This document shows positions 25,419 through 34,743 of a stretch of 64,000 nucleotides of DNA, piece after piece (position 1 is the stretch's first letter; every line of letters begins with the position of its first letter). The notes beneath the pieces are model-generated. The model was not told the DNA's origin, did no database searches, and saw nothing but the letters and a program-made list of their open reading frames with translations. A program made the position numbers and the translations under genes. Source of the stretch: Natronorubrum bangense (GTDB lineage Archaea; Halobacteriota; Halobacteria; Halobacteriales; Natrialbaceae); contig NZ_CP031305.1 in the NCBI RefSeq assembly GCF_004799645.1, forward strand, positions 2,914,001-2,978,000, written 5' to 3'.

Positions 25419-26912
25419 TCACTCGTCGGACGGCAACCGGTAGGTCGCGCCGTCGTCCGTATCCTGCACTTCGATCCCCAGTGTCTCGAGTTCGTCGCGG
25501 AGCTCGTCGGCACGCTCGTAGTTGCCCGCCCCGCGCTCTTGCTCGCGCACGTCGAGAACGAGGTCGACGACGTCGCCCGCCAGCTCCGCGGTGCCAGTCG
25601 TCTCGCCGACGAACGAGAGGCCGAGCACCGACCCCAACTCCTCGAGCGTCTCGACGGCCCGTCGGAGGCCGCGGTAGTCGTACTCCTCGCGGTCGTCGAC
25701 ATGGGAGTTGATCGCCGTCGCAATCGACAGCAGTGCCGACTGCGCTTCGCGCGTGTTGAAGTCGTCGTTCATTGCGTCGACGAACGACGTTCGGGCCGCA
25801 TCGACCTCGGCACGGAACGATTCGGCTTCGACTTTCGTCCGAGCGTCGGGTGAGTCAACTGCCTCGACAGCCGTCTCGTACGCGCGCTCGAGTCGATCCC
25901 AGCGCTCCTCGGCTTCGGTAATCGTCTCGTCGGCGTAGAGTTGTTGGCTATTATACGAGCCCGCAGTGAGGAACGTTCGCAAGACGTTCGTCCCCCACTT
26001 GTCGACGGCCTCGTCGACGGTGACGAAATTACCCAGACTCGAGGACATCTTCTCGTCACCCATCTGGAACAGCTCACAGTGGAGCCAATAGTTGGCAAAC
26101 TGCTGTCCCGTCGCGGCCTCAGATTGGGCGATTTCGTTTTCGTGGTGGGGAAAGACGAGGTCCCGGCCGCCGACGTGGATGTCGAGCGTCTCGCCGAGAT
26201 GGGTCATGCTCATCGCCGAGCACTCGATGTGCCAGCCGGGGCGGCCCTCGCCCCATGGCGAGTCCCACGTCTGTCCCGTCGGCATCGAACAGCTGTGGTC
26301 GACACCCTCGTGGCGGTGTTCGACGACCGCGTCTTCGTCGACGCCGCCGGCTTTCCAGAGCGCGAAATCTGCCGGATTGCGCTTTTCGGATCGTTCATCC
26401 GGCTCGCCCTGGGACTCGATCTCCTCGAGTTCCTGATTCGAGAGCTTGCCGTACGCTTCGAAGCTGGTGACGTCGAAGTAGACCGAGCCGTTGGATTCGT
26501 AGGCGTAGCCGTTCTCGATCAGCGTTTCGACGAGGTCGATGATCTCGGGGACGTGTTCGGAGACGCGTGGGTACACCTCCGCCCGCAAGAGATTGAGCGC
26601 GCGCATATCTGAGAGGGTGTGCTCGATATAGGTCTTCGCGACGGCTTCCTCGTCCTCGCCGAGGTCGTCTTCGCCCACGCGGGCGACGATCTTCTCGTTG
26701 ATGTCGGTGAAGTTCTCGACGTGGCGGACGTCATAGCCGATGTACTCGAGCCAGCGGTGCATGACGTCGACGTGGACCCACGAGCGGGCGTGGCCCAGAT
26801 GTGGCGGATCCGAAACCGTCAGGCCACAGTAGTAGAGGAGAACGTTCTCGGGGTCCTGTGGCTCGAACGGTTCTTTTTCGCCCGTCAACGTGTTGGTCAC
26901 GTGTAGGGTCAT
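25419..26912 (-). CDS. cysS: Cysteinyl-tRNA synthetase
   Basis: 497 residues from ATG 26912 ([18 protein letters not shown]). Class I signatures: [10 protein letters not shown] (HIGH) and EKMSSSLGN (KMSKS); zinc ligands are the Cys in YYCGLTV, the Cys in HIECSAM and neighbouring His/Glu residues. The DALR-like anticodon region follows. It charges tRNA(Cys). The open frame continues to 27236 but that part is not conserved and overlaps the promoter of the divergent small gene. Confidence 0.95.
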   Translation of the reverse strand: MTLHVTNTLTGEKEPFEPQDPENVLLYYCGLTVSDPPHLGHARSWVHVDVMHRWLEYIGYDVRHVENFTDINEKIVARVGEDDLGEDEEAVAKTYIEHTLSDMRALNLLRAEVYPRVSEHVPEIIDLVETLIENGYAYESNGSVYFDVTSFEAYGKLSNQELEEIESQGEPDERSEKRNPADFALWKAGGVDEDAVVEHRHEGVDHSCSMPTGQTWDSPWGEGRPGWHIECSAMSMTHLGETLDIHVGGRDLVFPHHENEIAQSEAATGQQFANYWLHCELFQMGDEKMSSSLGNFVTVDEAVDKWGTNVLRTFLTAGSYNSQQLYADETITEAEERWDRLERAYETAVEAVDSPDARTKVEAESFRAEVDAARTSFVDAMNDDFNTREAQSALLSIATAINSHVDDREEYDYRGLRRAVETLEELGSVLGLSFVGETTGTAELAGDVVDLVLDVREQERGAGNYERADELRDELETLGIEVQDTDDGATYRLPSDE

Positions 26913-27010
26913 TACGAACGTGTACCTCCGGCCCGCAGTTAAACACTGCCAATCGGCGGTTCGGACTCGAGCGAAGCCCAGTGGCTCCGTCGCGAGCCGA
27001 TGGGTGCGTG

Positions 27011-27018
27011 ATATATAG
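27011..27018 (+). promoter_or_regulatory. TATA box of the small gene at 27043
   Basis: ATATATAG centred 29 nt before the GTG start codon at 27043, consistent with a leaderless transcript and supporting GTG use. Confidence 0.45.
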
Positions 27019-27042
27019 GTCGCTGGCACCCGTCGAACGACT

Positions 27043-27294
27043 GTGACCCACGACCGTATCCACGCCCGCAAACCGACACACGACCTCGACCGGTGGTCGA
27101 TCGGCACGATCCAGCGAATCGACACGCAGGATGGACACTGTGTGGTCGCTGTCGAAACCGACGCCGGTGAGACGGTTGAACTCGTCGTCACCCTCGCCAT
27201 TAGGGAGCTGTTTCTGAGCCGCCTGGAGATCGACAACCACGAGTCGCCGATCGGTGAACGGGTCTGGTACCGCCAACACGGCGGGCAGGCCTGA
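27043..27294 (+). CDS. Small conserved haloarchaeal-type protein (DUF7861-like)
   Basis: 83 residues starting with GTG, fixed by the TATA box upstream. The sequence WSIGTIQRIDTQDGHCVVAVETDAGE looks like a small beta-barrel, followed by a helical VTLAIRELFLSRLEIDN. I associate it with a small uncharacterised haloarchaeal family, with limited certainty on the family name. It is divergent from cysS and converges on the patatin gene. Confidence 0.6.
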   Translation: MTHDRIHARKPTHDLDRWSIGTIQRIDTQDGHCVVAVETDAGETVELVVTLAIRELFLSRLEIDNHESPIGERVWYRQHGGQA

Positions 27295-27312
27295 CGTCTC
27301 GGACCAGCGCCC

Positions 27313-28338
27313 TCAGTTCCGGGCGGGGTACTCCACGTCGTCCTCGAGGTCGAGCCCCTCGAGAAACGCTACGCCCTGCGTGTGGCCCTTCTCGATCAGT
27401 TCCGCGAGGAACTCGGGGTCACGATCGAGTTTACTGGAGTGATGATACCCTCGCAACTGAACACGGCGGATCGTCGTCGTCGTATACTCTGGATGGTCGA
27501 AATGGCCGTTCTCGATCCACTCGTTGATCCGTTCGATGGTCCGTAGCTCCTGGTTCAACGAGATGTTGCCCGCGAGCTCGTTTCGTCGGTCGGTGATCTC
27601 GGCGAGTCCGGTCGGCACCTCATCCCTGTCTTGGGGGTTGATCTGGATGACCCACAGCTCCTCGGGCGTTCGCTCGCCGGGCACCGACATGAGGTCTTTT
27701 ACCGGCGGGTTCTGGGAGAACAGCCCGTCCCAGTGGGATTCGCCGTTTATTTCGACCGCTTCGAACAGCGTCGGGATCGCCGCGGAGGCGAGCACCGCAT
27801 CGACGGTGACGTCCTCGTTTGTAAACGTCTCGAAGGCGCCATCAGAGACGTTGACTGTGCCGACGACGAGTTCTGGCTCCTCGTACGCACAGAGGGCCGG
27901 CAGCGCGTCGAAGTCGATGTGGCGCTCGAGAATGTCCCTGATTCGCTGTTTGCCCCAGTCGGACCCTGGCGAGCGGTATGGACTGACCTGTGGCACGCCG
28001 ACACCCTCGCTCTGGAATCGGGAGACGAGCGAGACCCACTGGTTGAGCACGCCGTCGGCGTAGTCACTCGCCGCCATGTCGGCCCAGATCCCCTCGAGTA
28101 ACTCCACTGCGGTTGCTTCGTCGGCGGTGACGAGCCCGTACCACGCGGCGAGCGCGTTGAACGCGCCGCCGGACGTGCCGCTGATCCCGACCAGTTCGAA
28201 CTCGTCGTCCCAGTCCGCCTCCGAGAGGAGCGCCCGGAGTACGCCGGCCGTAAACGCCGTGTGGCTGCCGCCACCCTGACACGCGATCGCGACCTGCGTC
28301 GGCCCGTCAGCATCGCGTTCGGTGTCTGGGTTACTCAT
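27313..28338 (-). CDS. Patatin-like phospholipase
   Basis: 341 residues. The patatin domain is clear: oxyanion loop ACQGGGSHTAFTAGVLRALL, nucleophile elbow GISGTSGGAFNALAAW (Ser in GTSGG) and the catalytic Asp in HWDGLFSQNPPV. These serine-aspartate dyad enzymes hydrolyse acyl esters. In haloarchaea, whose own lipids are ether-linked, the substrate may be polyhydroxyalkanoate-associated, storage or foreign lipids. The start overlaps by 8 bp the stop of the upstream dehydrogenase (28331-28338), indicating an operon; together they suggest turnover of hydroxyacyl storage material (inference). Confidence 0.85.
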   Translation of the reverse strand: MSNPDTERDADGPTQVAIACQGGGSHTAFTAGVLRALLSEADWDDEFELVGISGTSGGAFNALAAWYGLVTADEATAVELLEGIWADMAASDYADGVLNQWVSLVSRFQSEGVGVPQVSPYRSPGSDWGKQRIRDILERHIDFDALPALCAYEEPELVVGTVNVSDGAFETFTNEDVTVDAVLASAAIPTLFEAVEINGESHWDGLFSQNPPVKDLMSVPGERTPEELWVIQINPQDRDEVPTGLAEITDRRNELAGNISLNQELRTIERINEWIENGHFDHPEYTTTTIRRVQLRGYHHSSKLDRDPEFLAELIEKGHTQGVAFLEGLDLEDDVEYPARN

Positions 28339-29191
28339 ACGTGGTCGTGTAGCCGCCGTCGAACAGCAGATCGCCGCCGTTGAGATGGGTTGCGTGCGTA
28401 GAGAAGCCGAAGACGAAGAGGTTCGCGACCTCTGCAGGTGTCATCATCGTCTTGGTGCGTGCGGGCCCGAGCATCACGTCCTCGACGACTTCCGTCTCGG
28501 AGAGTCCGCGGCTGGCTGCTGTATCCGCGATTTGGTCGGCCATCAGTGGTGTCAGCACGTAGCCGACGCTGACACTGAAGCCGCGAACGTCGCCGCCACC
28601 TTCTGCAGCGATCGACTTCGTTAATCCGTTGAGTGCGTGTTTGGCCGTAATGTACGCGGCCTTGTCCTGTGTCGCGTAGTGGCCGTGGACCGAGGACATG
28701 TTCGCGATGGCACCCGTGCCGTCGCCGCTTTCTTCGATGTGTGGCATGGCGTATTTCGAGAGCAAAAACGGCGCTCTGATCATCACCGACTGGAGCAGAT
28801 CGTACTGTTCGACCGGGAACTCGGCGATCGAATCGATGTGTTGCATGCCGGCGATGTTCGCGACAAAGGCGAGGTCGCCCTCCTCGGCGGCTGCATCGAC
28901 CACTGCCTCGACGTCGCCGTCGTCGGTCAGATCTGTCGGCACCGATAGGAATCGGCCCTCGGGATCGAACGACTCGATTGTCGTGGCTGTCTCCTCAAGC
29001 CCTGCGTCGTCGATATCGGCACCGACGACGGTCAGGCCGTTGACCGCGAGTGCAACCGCAAGCGCCTCGCCGATTCCCGACGCCGCCCCGGTGACGATGG
29101 CGACGGTATCAGGAGTAAACGCCGGGTCCTCGAGCACGAGCAGATCATCCGCAGTCAGCTCTGGTGGTTCCAGTTCGGTGGTCGATGACAT
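28331..29191 (-). CDS. Short-chain dehydrogenase, 3-hydroxybutyrate dehydrogenase-like
   Basis: 286 residues from ATG 29191. NAD-binding TGAASGIGEALAVALA, NIAG motif (FVANIAGMQH), catalytic Ser in NMSSVHGHY and YITAKHAL (YxxxK). The C-terminal DLLFDGGYTTTYE and the overall layout match D-beta-hydroxybutyrate dehydrogenases, but the substrate is not certain. A TATA element at 29217-29226 (minus) is about 30 nt before this ATG, which rules out the longer frame to 29512. It leads an operon with the patatin gene. Confidence 0.8.
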   Translation of the reverse strand: MSSTTELEPPELTADDLLVLEDPAFTPDTVAIVTGAASGIGEALAVALAVNGLTVVGADIDDAGLEETATTIESFDPEGRFLSVPTDLTDDGDVEAVVDAAAEEGDLAFVANIAGMQHIDSIAEFPVEQYDLLQSVMIRAPFLLSKYAMPHIEESGDGTGAIANMSSVHGHYATQDKAAYITAKHALNGLTKSIAAEGGGDVRGFSVSVGYVLTPLMADQIADTAASRGLSETEVVEDVMLGPARTKTMMTPAEVANLFVFGFSTHATHLNGGDLLFDGGYTTTYE

Positions 29192-29216
29192 CTCTACGAC
29201 AACACTGTCAGCGACG

Positions 29217-29226
29217 CTATAAATAG
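29217..29226 (-). promoter_or_regulatory. TATA box of the dehydrogenase-patatin operon
   Basis: CTATTTATAG, itself a 10-bp palindrome, about 30 nt before the ATG at 29191. Confidence 0.5.
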
Positions 29227-29276
29227 CTTCAGCGTGCACGTGACGTGGGACAGTCGAAACGAACGGGCGAGAACAG

Positions 29277-29771
29277 CTACGTCGTCCGAGGGACGCTCTC
29301 GAGGGCGTTTTCGACCGCACGGAGCGCGTTGGCTCCCTCGAGACGCTCGACGACGACGAGCATCGAGCCATCGGCAACGGCGGCTGCGAGGGGTGTGATC
29401 TCCTCGAGTGCGAGACGCTGCAAGGTGTCAGCGAGTGCGACCGCGTCGACGTCGCCGGTCGCGAGGATGCCCGTCCGGTCACTACCGCCGGGGCCGAACG
29501 CCGTTCCACCAAGCGAAAGCAGCGCCTCGTCCGTTCCGGGCTCGACCGTTCCGATCCCGCTTTTCATCGTGACTCGGACGTCTCGCGACTCGGTTTCGTA
29601 CGCCGGCGACGCCTCGGCGTAGCGACGCAGCGCCGTTGCCACCGCGTCGGTCTCGCCATCGACCTCGAGAAACCGGGCAGCGGCGGTGTAGTTGACGACG
29701 CCCGCTCGTAGCGCCGTGACGAGAAACGGGTGCGACTCGGCGACACGGCGGGTTTCGGCTGCCAGTGACAT
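29277..29771 (-). CDS. Conserved haloarchaeal-type protein (DUF7523-like)
   Basis: 164 residues from ATG 29771. The N-terminal half (AETRRVAESHPFLVTALRAG, VVNYTAAARFLEV) is a helical, HTH-like region; the C-terminal half (VTMKSGIGTV, RTGILATGDVDAVALADTL, MLVVVERLEGANALRAVENAL) is ACT-like in pattern. That architecture, an HTH with a small-molecule domain, would fit a transcription regulator, but the function is unknown. It is divergent from bolA, with 115 bp between the starts. Confidence 0.6.
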   Translation of the reverse strand: MSLAAETRRVAESHPFLVTALRAGVVNYTAAARFLEVDGETDAVATALRRYAEASPAYETESRDVRVTMKSGIGTVEPGTDEALLSLGGTAFGPGGSDRTGILATGDVDAVALADTLQRLALEEITPLAAAVADGSMLVVVERLEGANALRAVENALESVPRTT

Positions 29772-29886
29772 ACTCCAGAGCGCGGACTGTGTCGGCATAA
29801 ATTCGACGACCGGCGGCTTCCAGACGTTCGCTGGTCTCTGTAACCGGGACCGCGGCGCTTTTGCCGTGAGCGCCCAACGCTTGCAT

Positions 29887-30135
29887 ATGGATCTTTCCGA
29901 CATCGAAGCCCTCATCGAGACAGAACTCGAGGACGCCGACGCGACGGTCACACACGCACGCGACAAACACGACGACGACCACCTCGCAGCAACAGTCGTC
30001 TCAGCCGAGTTCGAGGGGATGCCGCTGGTCCAGCAACATCAGGCGGTGTACGACGCCCTCGGCGACCACATGACGACGGATATCCACGCGCTCGAACTCT
30101 CGACGTACACGCCCGACGAGTACGACGAAGCCTGA
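29887..30135 (+). CDS. BolA-family protein
   Basis: 82 residues: DLSDIEALIETELEDADATV, LAATVVSAEFEGMPLVQQHQ (the BolA FxGxxxxxRHR region in altered form) and VYDALGDHMTTDIHALELST. BolA/IbaG proteins pair with monothiol glutaredoxins in iron-sulfur trafficking or act as regulators. Haloarchaeal members are uncharacterised. The stop codon at 30133-30135 overlaps the second dispersed repeat copy. Confidence 0.85.
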   Translation: MDLSDIEALIETELEDADATVTHARDKHDDDHLAATVVSAEFEGMPLVQQHQAVYDALGDHMTTDIHALELSTYTPDEYDEA

Positions 30136-30204
30136 TGCGGCCTGCTGTGCCGACCGCCAGAGCGGGGTCAGTGATCGGCGGGACGTGACTCCAGCAGTCC
30201 GTAT
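30134..30204 (+). repeat. Dispersed repeat element, copy 2
   Basis: About 71 bp beginning GATGCGGCCTGCTGTGCCGA and ending CCAGCAGTCCGTAT. The ends pair imperfectly and match those of copy 1 (22937-23002) at most positions, and the interior shares GTGATCGG. It starts in the stop codon of bolA exactly as copy 1 starts in that of gar1. Confidence 0.6.
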
Positions 30205-30280
30205 GACCCTCGCTCGATTGGAAGACAGCACTGCCTACCGGAACCGCAGCTTTATCCTTCGGTCCTGATAGGACATTCAT

Positions 30281-30742
30281 ATGGAATCGCTTCATCCCCG
30301 TATCAGGCTGCTCTGGATCGCACAGATGGCGATCGGAGCGCTTGTTTTCGGCGTCGTCCTCGCTGCCGTCGATCAGTGGTTTATCGACGTTCCGACGGCT
30401 GCTATCGCCGGTGTCGTCGCCCTCGTACTCGGTCTCGGGATCGCGTACGCCGTTCGACTCTACCAGATCTGGACGTTCGAACTCCAGTCGGACGCGCTCT
30501 ATCTCGAGCGCGGTGTGATCACGCTCGTCGAGACGGCAGTTCCGTTCGTTCGCGTCCAACACGTCGACACGCAGTTTGGGCCTATCGAACGGGCGCTTGG
30601 CCTCTCGAGTGTGGTCGTCTACACGGCAGGAACGCGAAACGCCGACGTTCGGATTCCGGGGCTGACTCCCGACCGTGCGCGAGAGTTACAGGATACGCTT
30701 CGAGAACTCGCCGTCGAAAGTGAAGCCGACGACGCAGTATAA
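30281..30742 (+). CDS. Bacterial-PH-domain membrane protein (YdbS-like)
   Basis: 153 residues: two membrane helices (LLWIAQMAIGALVFGVVLAA and AIAGVVALVLGLGIAYAV), then a bPH2 domain with the typical YLERGVITLVETAVPFVRVQ and ERALGLSSVVVYTAG. It forms a gene pair with the next ORF (9-bp gap), like bacterial ydbS-ydbT, whose products are implicated in membrane stress and toxin resistance. A TATA box (CTTTATCC, 30250-30257) lies about 27 nt before the ATG. Confidence 0.8.
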   Translation: MESLHPRIRLLWIAQMAIGALVFGVVLAAVDQWFIDVPTAAIAGVVALVLGLGIAYAVRLYQIWTFELQSDALYLERGVITLVETAVPFVRVQHVDTQFGPIERALGLSSVVVYTAGTRNADVRIPGLTPDRARELQDTLRELAVESEADDAV

Positions 30743-30750
30743 GCTCGATT

Positions 30751-32448
30751 ATGAACCGACTTCACCCACTCAGCGCGGTCACCTACGCTATCCAGTACGG
30801 ATTCATGTGGTTGTGGGTCCCGATCGTTCTCGTCCTCGTCCTCGGCGGGATCTTCGACCCAATCAGTCCAGCCTGGACGCCGATCGCCGCACCGATTGGA
30901 TTCCTCGCTGGCGCGGCCTACGGCATCGTCTACTACTACCGGTTTGAGTACGGGATCACGCCGGATACGTTCGACGTCGCCTCGGGTGTAATCGCCCGCC
31001 GCTCACGGGAGATCCCCTACGGCCGAATCCAGAACGTCGACGTCAAACAGGGCGTCTTGCAGCGACTACTCGGTCTTGCGGTCGTGTCGATCGAGACTGC
31101 CGGCGGCGGGAACACCGAAGCATCGCTGAACTTCGTCAGCGAGTCCGAGGCAAACCGACTCCAAGAGCAGATTCGCCGACGAACTGCCGAGGTGAAAGAT
31201 CGCCGCCGCAAACGAGACCGTGACGCGGCGGCCGGCGACCGAACGGAATCGACTCCGGACATCTCATCCGGCGTCGAGGATGAAACCGCTGCCCCCGGAG
31301 ACGAGGCCGAGACACCTCCCGGCGAGGAGGGTCCGGAGTCGACCGTGCTCGACGAATCGGCGACTGAGGAACCACCTCAGGATCGCATCACCGAACCGAG
31401 CCGCCCACGTCGACAGCGTCTGTTCGACCTCGAGGCGCGGGAACTCCTGTTGTACTCGTTTACCTCGTTCCGACCCGCTGCCGTGGCAGCCGTCCTGTTC
31501 GTCTTCTTCCTTGCGACCGAGCCGATCGTCGATCTGTTCGTGACCACCGCTCAGCCGTTTGGTGGCCCGGCAGACCTCGGCGAGGGGACGACGACCAGCT
31601 ACGGGATCTTGACAGTGGTGTCGGCGATAAACGGGATTCTCATCACGTATCTGTTGAGCGTCGCCTACACGTTTGCGACGTACTACAGCTTTCAGCTCGG
31701 TCGCGCAGACGAGGACTTCGTCTACGAGCGGGGGCTACTCCAGCGCTACAGCGGCTCGATACCCGTCGAAAAGGTCCAGTCGGTGACGGTAACTGAAAAC
31801 CCGCTCCAGCGACTGATCGGCTACGCCGGGCTCTGGGTCGAGACAGCCGGCTACGGTCCCGAAAGCAGCGGCGGCAGCCAGTCGGCCGTTCCACTCGCCA
31901 AGAAGGGGCGTGTCCACCAGTTCACTGAAAACCTCACTGACGTCGAGACACCGACGTTTCGTAGCCCACCGACGATGGCTCGACGGCGATATCTGGCTCG
32001 GTACTCGCTGATCGCCGCCGTTGTCGTCGCCGCTGTGTTCGCTATTGCACAGATTACACCGCTCGAGCGCTGGTATTTCGCCGCGGTCGTCTTCGCGGCG
32101 GTTCCGCCGGCAGCGCACCTCAAATACGTTCATCTGGGCTATTTTGTCGGTGACGACCATGTGGTCATCCGGCGTGGGTTCTGGAGTCGGCGAACGACAG
32201 TGATTCCCTACTACCGGATCCAGACGGTCTCGACACAGCGTTCGATCTTCCAGCGCCGCCTCGGACTGGCCTCGCTGGTCGTCGATACGGCGAGTTCGCG
32301 GACGTTCTTCTGGGCGACACCGACGATCTACGACGTCGACCTCGAGGACGCTCGCGAGGTGAACATGACCAGCCGAAAACGGCTCCAATCGGCGTTGCGT
32401 GAACGCGCACGCGACGACGATCTCGGACTGTCGGTCGACTTCACCTGA
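30751..32448 (+). CDS. Multi-bPH2-domain membrane protein (YdbT-like)
   Basis: 565 residues with three bPH2 modules: about 60-150 (VIARRSREIPYGRIQNVDVK), 300-400 (YERGLLQRYSGSIPVEKVQS) and 460-550 (VIRRGFWSRRTTVIPYYRIQ). Each follows a pair of membrane helices. A long acidic, proline- and glutamate-rich linker (about 150-225) is a haloarchaeal addition. It is translated with the upstream ydbS-like gene. Membrane-associated; the biochemical role is unknown. Confidence 0.8.
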   Translation: MNRLHPLSAVTYAIQYGFMWLWVPIVLVLVLGGIFDPISPAWTPIAAPIGFLAGAAYGIVYYYRFEYGITPDTFDVASGVIARRSREIPYGRIQNVDVKQGVLQRLLGLAVVSIETAGGGNTEASLNFVSESEANRLQEQIRRRTAEVKDRRRKRDRDAAAGDRTESTPDISSGVEDETAAPGDEAETPPGEEGPESTVLDESATEEPPQDRITEPSRPRRQRLFDLEARELLLYSFTSFRPAAVAAVLFVFFLATEPIVDLFVTTAQPFGGPADLGEGTTTSYGILTVVSAINGILITYLLSVAYTFATYYSFQLGRADEDFVYERGLLQRYSGSIPVEKVQSVTVTENPLQRLIGYAGLWVETAGYGPESSGGSQSAVPLAKKGRVHQFTENLTDVETPTFRSPPTMARRRYLARYSLIAAVVVAAVFAIAQITPLERWYFAAVVFAAVPPAAHLKYVHLGYFVGDDHVVIRRGFWSRRTTVIPYYRIQTVSTQRSIFQRRLGLASLVVDTASSRTFFWATPTIYDVDLEDAREVNMTSRKRLQSALRERARDDDLGLSVDFT

Positions 32449-32502
32449 ACACCCCCGCGGGTCTTTCGGTGGGTTTTACCTGACACGCTCCAACGCCTAG
32501 CT

Positions 32503-33921
32503 ATGGGTGACGAAGACACGGATTACCGTATCGAGGAGGACAGTCTCGGCGAGATGCAGGTTCCAACGGACGCCTACTGGGGCGCACAGACCCAGCGTGC
32601 GATCCAGAACTTCCCGATCTCGGGCATCTCGTTCAGTCGCCGCTTCGTCCGCGCACTCGGTGTCGTCAAAAAGGCCGCCGCACAGGCCAATCGCGACCTC
32701 GGCCTGATCGATGACGACGTCGCGGAAGCCATCATCGAGGCTGCTGACGAGGTTATCGCCGGCGAACACGACGACCAGTTCCCGGTCGACGTTTTCCAGA
32801 CCGGCTCCGGCACGTCCTCGAACATGAACGCCAACGAGGTCATCGCCAACCGCGCCGCCGAACTCATGGGTGCCGAAATCGGCGACCGCGTCGTCCACCC
32901 CAACGACCACGTCAACTACGGTCAGTCCAGTAACGATGTTATCCCGACGGCGATGCACGTCGCCGCCCTCGAGGCCGTCGAGAAAGACGTCATCCCCGCC
33001 CTCGACACGCTTCGTGAAGCACTCGAGGCGAAAGAAGACGAGTTCGACGACGTCGTCAAGACCGGCCGCACGCACCTTCAGGACGCGACGCCAGTCACGC
33101 TCGGCCAGGAGTTCGGCGGCTACCGGACCCAGATCCAGAAGGGACTTGGCCGCGTCGACAACGTCCGTGAGCATCTCTCCGAACTCGCCCTCGGTGGTAC
33201 TGCAACCGGGACGGGACTCAACACACACGAGGAGTTCCCCGGCCGTGCTGCCGAATACATCACCAAAGAGACCGGCGTCCAGTTCCGCGAGGCCGACAAC
33301 CACTTCGAGGCCCAGGCTGCCCACGACGCGATGAGCGAGGCCCACGGCGCACTCCGCGTCGTCGCCGGCTCGCTGAACAAGATCGCAAACGACCTTCGAC
33401 TGCTCGCCTCCGGCCCACGCAACGGCCTCGGCGAGATCGAACAGCCCGAGAACCAGCCCGGCTCCTCGATCATGCCCGGCAAGATCAACCCCGTGATCGC
33501 CGAGGCTGTCAACCAGGTTCACAAGCAGGTCGTCGGCAACGACGCCGCCGTTGCTGCCGGCGCTGCCGAAGGTCAGATCGACCTCAACCTCTACAAGCCC
33601 GTGCTGGCCCACAACTTCCTCGAGTCCGCCGAACTCATCTCGAACTCGAGTCAGGTCTTCGCCGAACGCTTTGTCGCACCGCTCGAAGCCAACGCCGATT
33701 ACTGCGCCAACCAGGTCGAGCAGTCGATGGCGATGGCGACGTCACTGAACGTCCATATCGGCTACGACAAAGCCAGCGAAGTCGCAAAGACCGCGCTCAA
33801 AGAGGACAAAACGGTCCGCGAAGTCGTCCTCGAGAAAGGCTACCTCACCGAAGACGAAGCCGACGAGGTGCTCGACCCCCGCAAGATGGCCCAGCGCGGC
33901 ATCCTCGGGCAGGACGACTGA
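32503..33921 (+). CDS. fumC: Fumarate hydratase, class II
   Basis: 472 residues, full length. Signatures of the fumarase/aspartase superfamily: TGSGTSSNMNANEV, the TGRTHLQDATPV loop and GSSIMPGKINPV. The enzyme hydrates fumarate to malate in the citric acid cycle. GxSSxMPxKxN with TGS and the HLQDATP region point to fumarase over aspartate ammonia-lyase, although the two are close. Transcribed alone. Confidence 0.93.
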   Translation: MGDEDTDYRIEEDSLGEMQVPTDAYWGAQTQRAIQNFPISGISFSRRFVRALGVVKKAAAQANRDLGLIDDDVAEAIIEAADEVIAGEHDDQFPVDVFQTGSGTSSNMNANEVIANRAAELMGAEIGDRVVHPNDHVNYGQSSNDVIPTAMHVAALEAVEKDVIPALDTLREALEAKEDEFDDVVKTGRTHLQDATPVTLGQEFGGYRTQIQKGLGRVDNVREHLSELALGGTATGTGLNTHEEFPGRAAEYITKETGVQFREADNHFEAQAAHDAMSEAHGALRVVAGSLNKIANDLRLLASGPRNGLGEIEQPENQPGSSIMPGKINPVIAEAVNQVHKQVVGNDAAVAAGAAEGQIDLNLYKPVLAHNFLESAELISNSSQVFAERFVAPLEANADYCANQVEQSMAMATSLNVHIGYDKASEVAKTALKEDKTVREVVLEKGYLTEDEADEVLDPRKMAQRGILGQDD

Positions 33922-33994
33922 CTCGAGTCACTGCTGCGAGACGATAGCTGGACCCCCTCTCCGAACCGGGTCGTATCGAGTACGTTACATAGTA

Positions 33995-34015
33995 TCGTGT
34001 GATTCGATCACACGA
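33995..34015 (+). terminator. Stem-loop downstream of fumC
   Basis: TCGTGTGA-TTCGA-TCACACGA, a perfect 8-bp stem with a 5-nt loop, 74 bp after the fumC stop. No T-run follows directly, so it may be a transcript-stabilising hairpin or binding palindrome rather than a classic archaeal terminator. Confidence 0.35.
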
Positions 34016-34196
34016 GGGGGTCGTGATCGGATCTGACAGGCAACAACGAATCCGATTCTGAGTAACTAGCGAATCTACCTCTTCTTTATTGCCTGACTGT
34101 TGACGCTAAATCGGCACAGTGGAGCCGAATCAAGCCCGATATCGGCGTAATAAAAGAACCCAAGCAGTTTTGATGGATGCTCGCGTCAGATGAAAT

Positions 34197-34430
34197 ATGC
34201 ACACCTGTCGCAACTGCAACCAGTCCTTCCAGACGGAGCTCGCCCTCGAGTTACACCGAGACACATGCAAAAAGGGACAGCTTTTCTGTCAGGTCTGTGG
34301 TGACCGATTCCGGGAAGGCGAGGCAACCCAGGACGGCTGGCACTACGAGTGTCCAACCGAGGGCTGTGAGGGTGATGGTCTACAAGAAGACCTGTATCGT
34401 GTCGACGACGTACGCACCGCAACACACTGA
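34197..34430 (+). CDS. Small double zinc-finger protein
   Basis: 77 residues. The first finger is C2HC/C2H2-like (CRNCNQSFQTELALELHRDTC), and the second is a ribbon with CQVCGDRF and, later, CPTEGC. The ending DLYRVDDV is conserved in layout with small zinc-finger proteins of haloarchaea. A TATA-like GTAATAAAAG lies about 45 nt upstream, so a short leader is likely. A nucleic-acid-binding role is plausible, not shown. Confidence 0.65.
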   Translation: MHTCRNCNQSFQTELALELHRDTCKKGQLFCQVCGDRFREGEATQDGWHYECPTEGCEGDGLQEDLYRVDDVRTATH

Positions 34431-34743
34431 ACCAACTGCCGATCTCGAAACGGCTCTTTCTGCTTTCGACTGCCCGCTGGGACGGACACGCTCGCTTTCA
34501 GATCTCCTAACGGTCCTCTAGGGAGGTGCGTGTGACAGAAGTGAGTTGTTGGATTGGATACGGAACTGTTCGATATAGCAGTATGCGATATATGTGTTCG
34601 ACCTCGTTCGAACCGGCTGGTACATCGCTGGCCGACGAGCGTTTCGAAACGTTGCCAACGCGGGCCTCGTGGTGCGTTCCCATTGCGATCGGTCACAACG
34701 CGTTGAGCGGTCTTGTGACGGCTTTCGGGCCTTCGATCTTTTG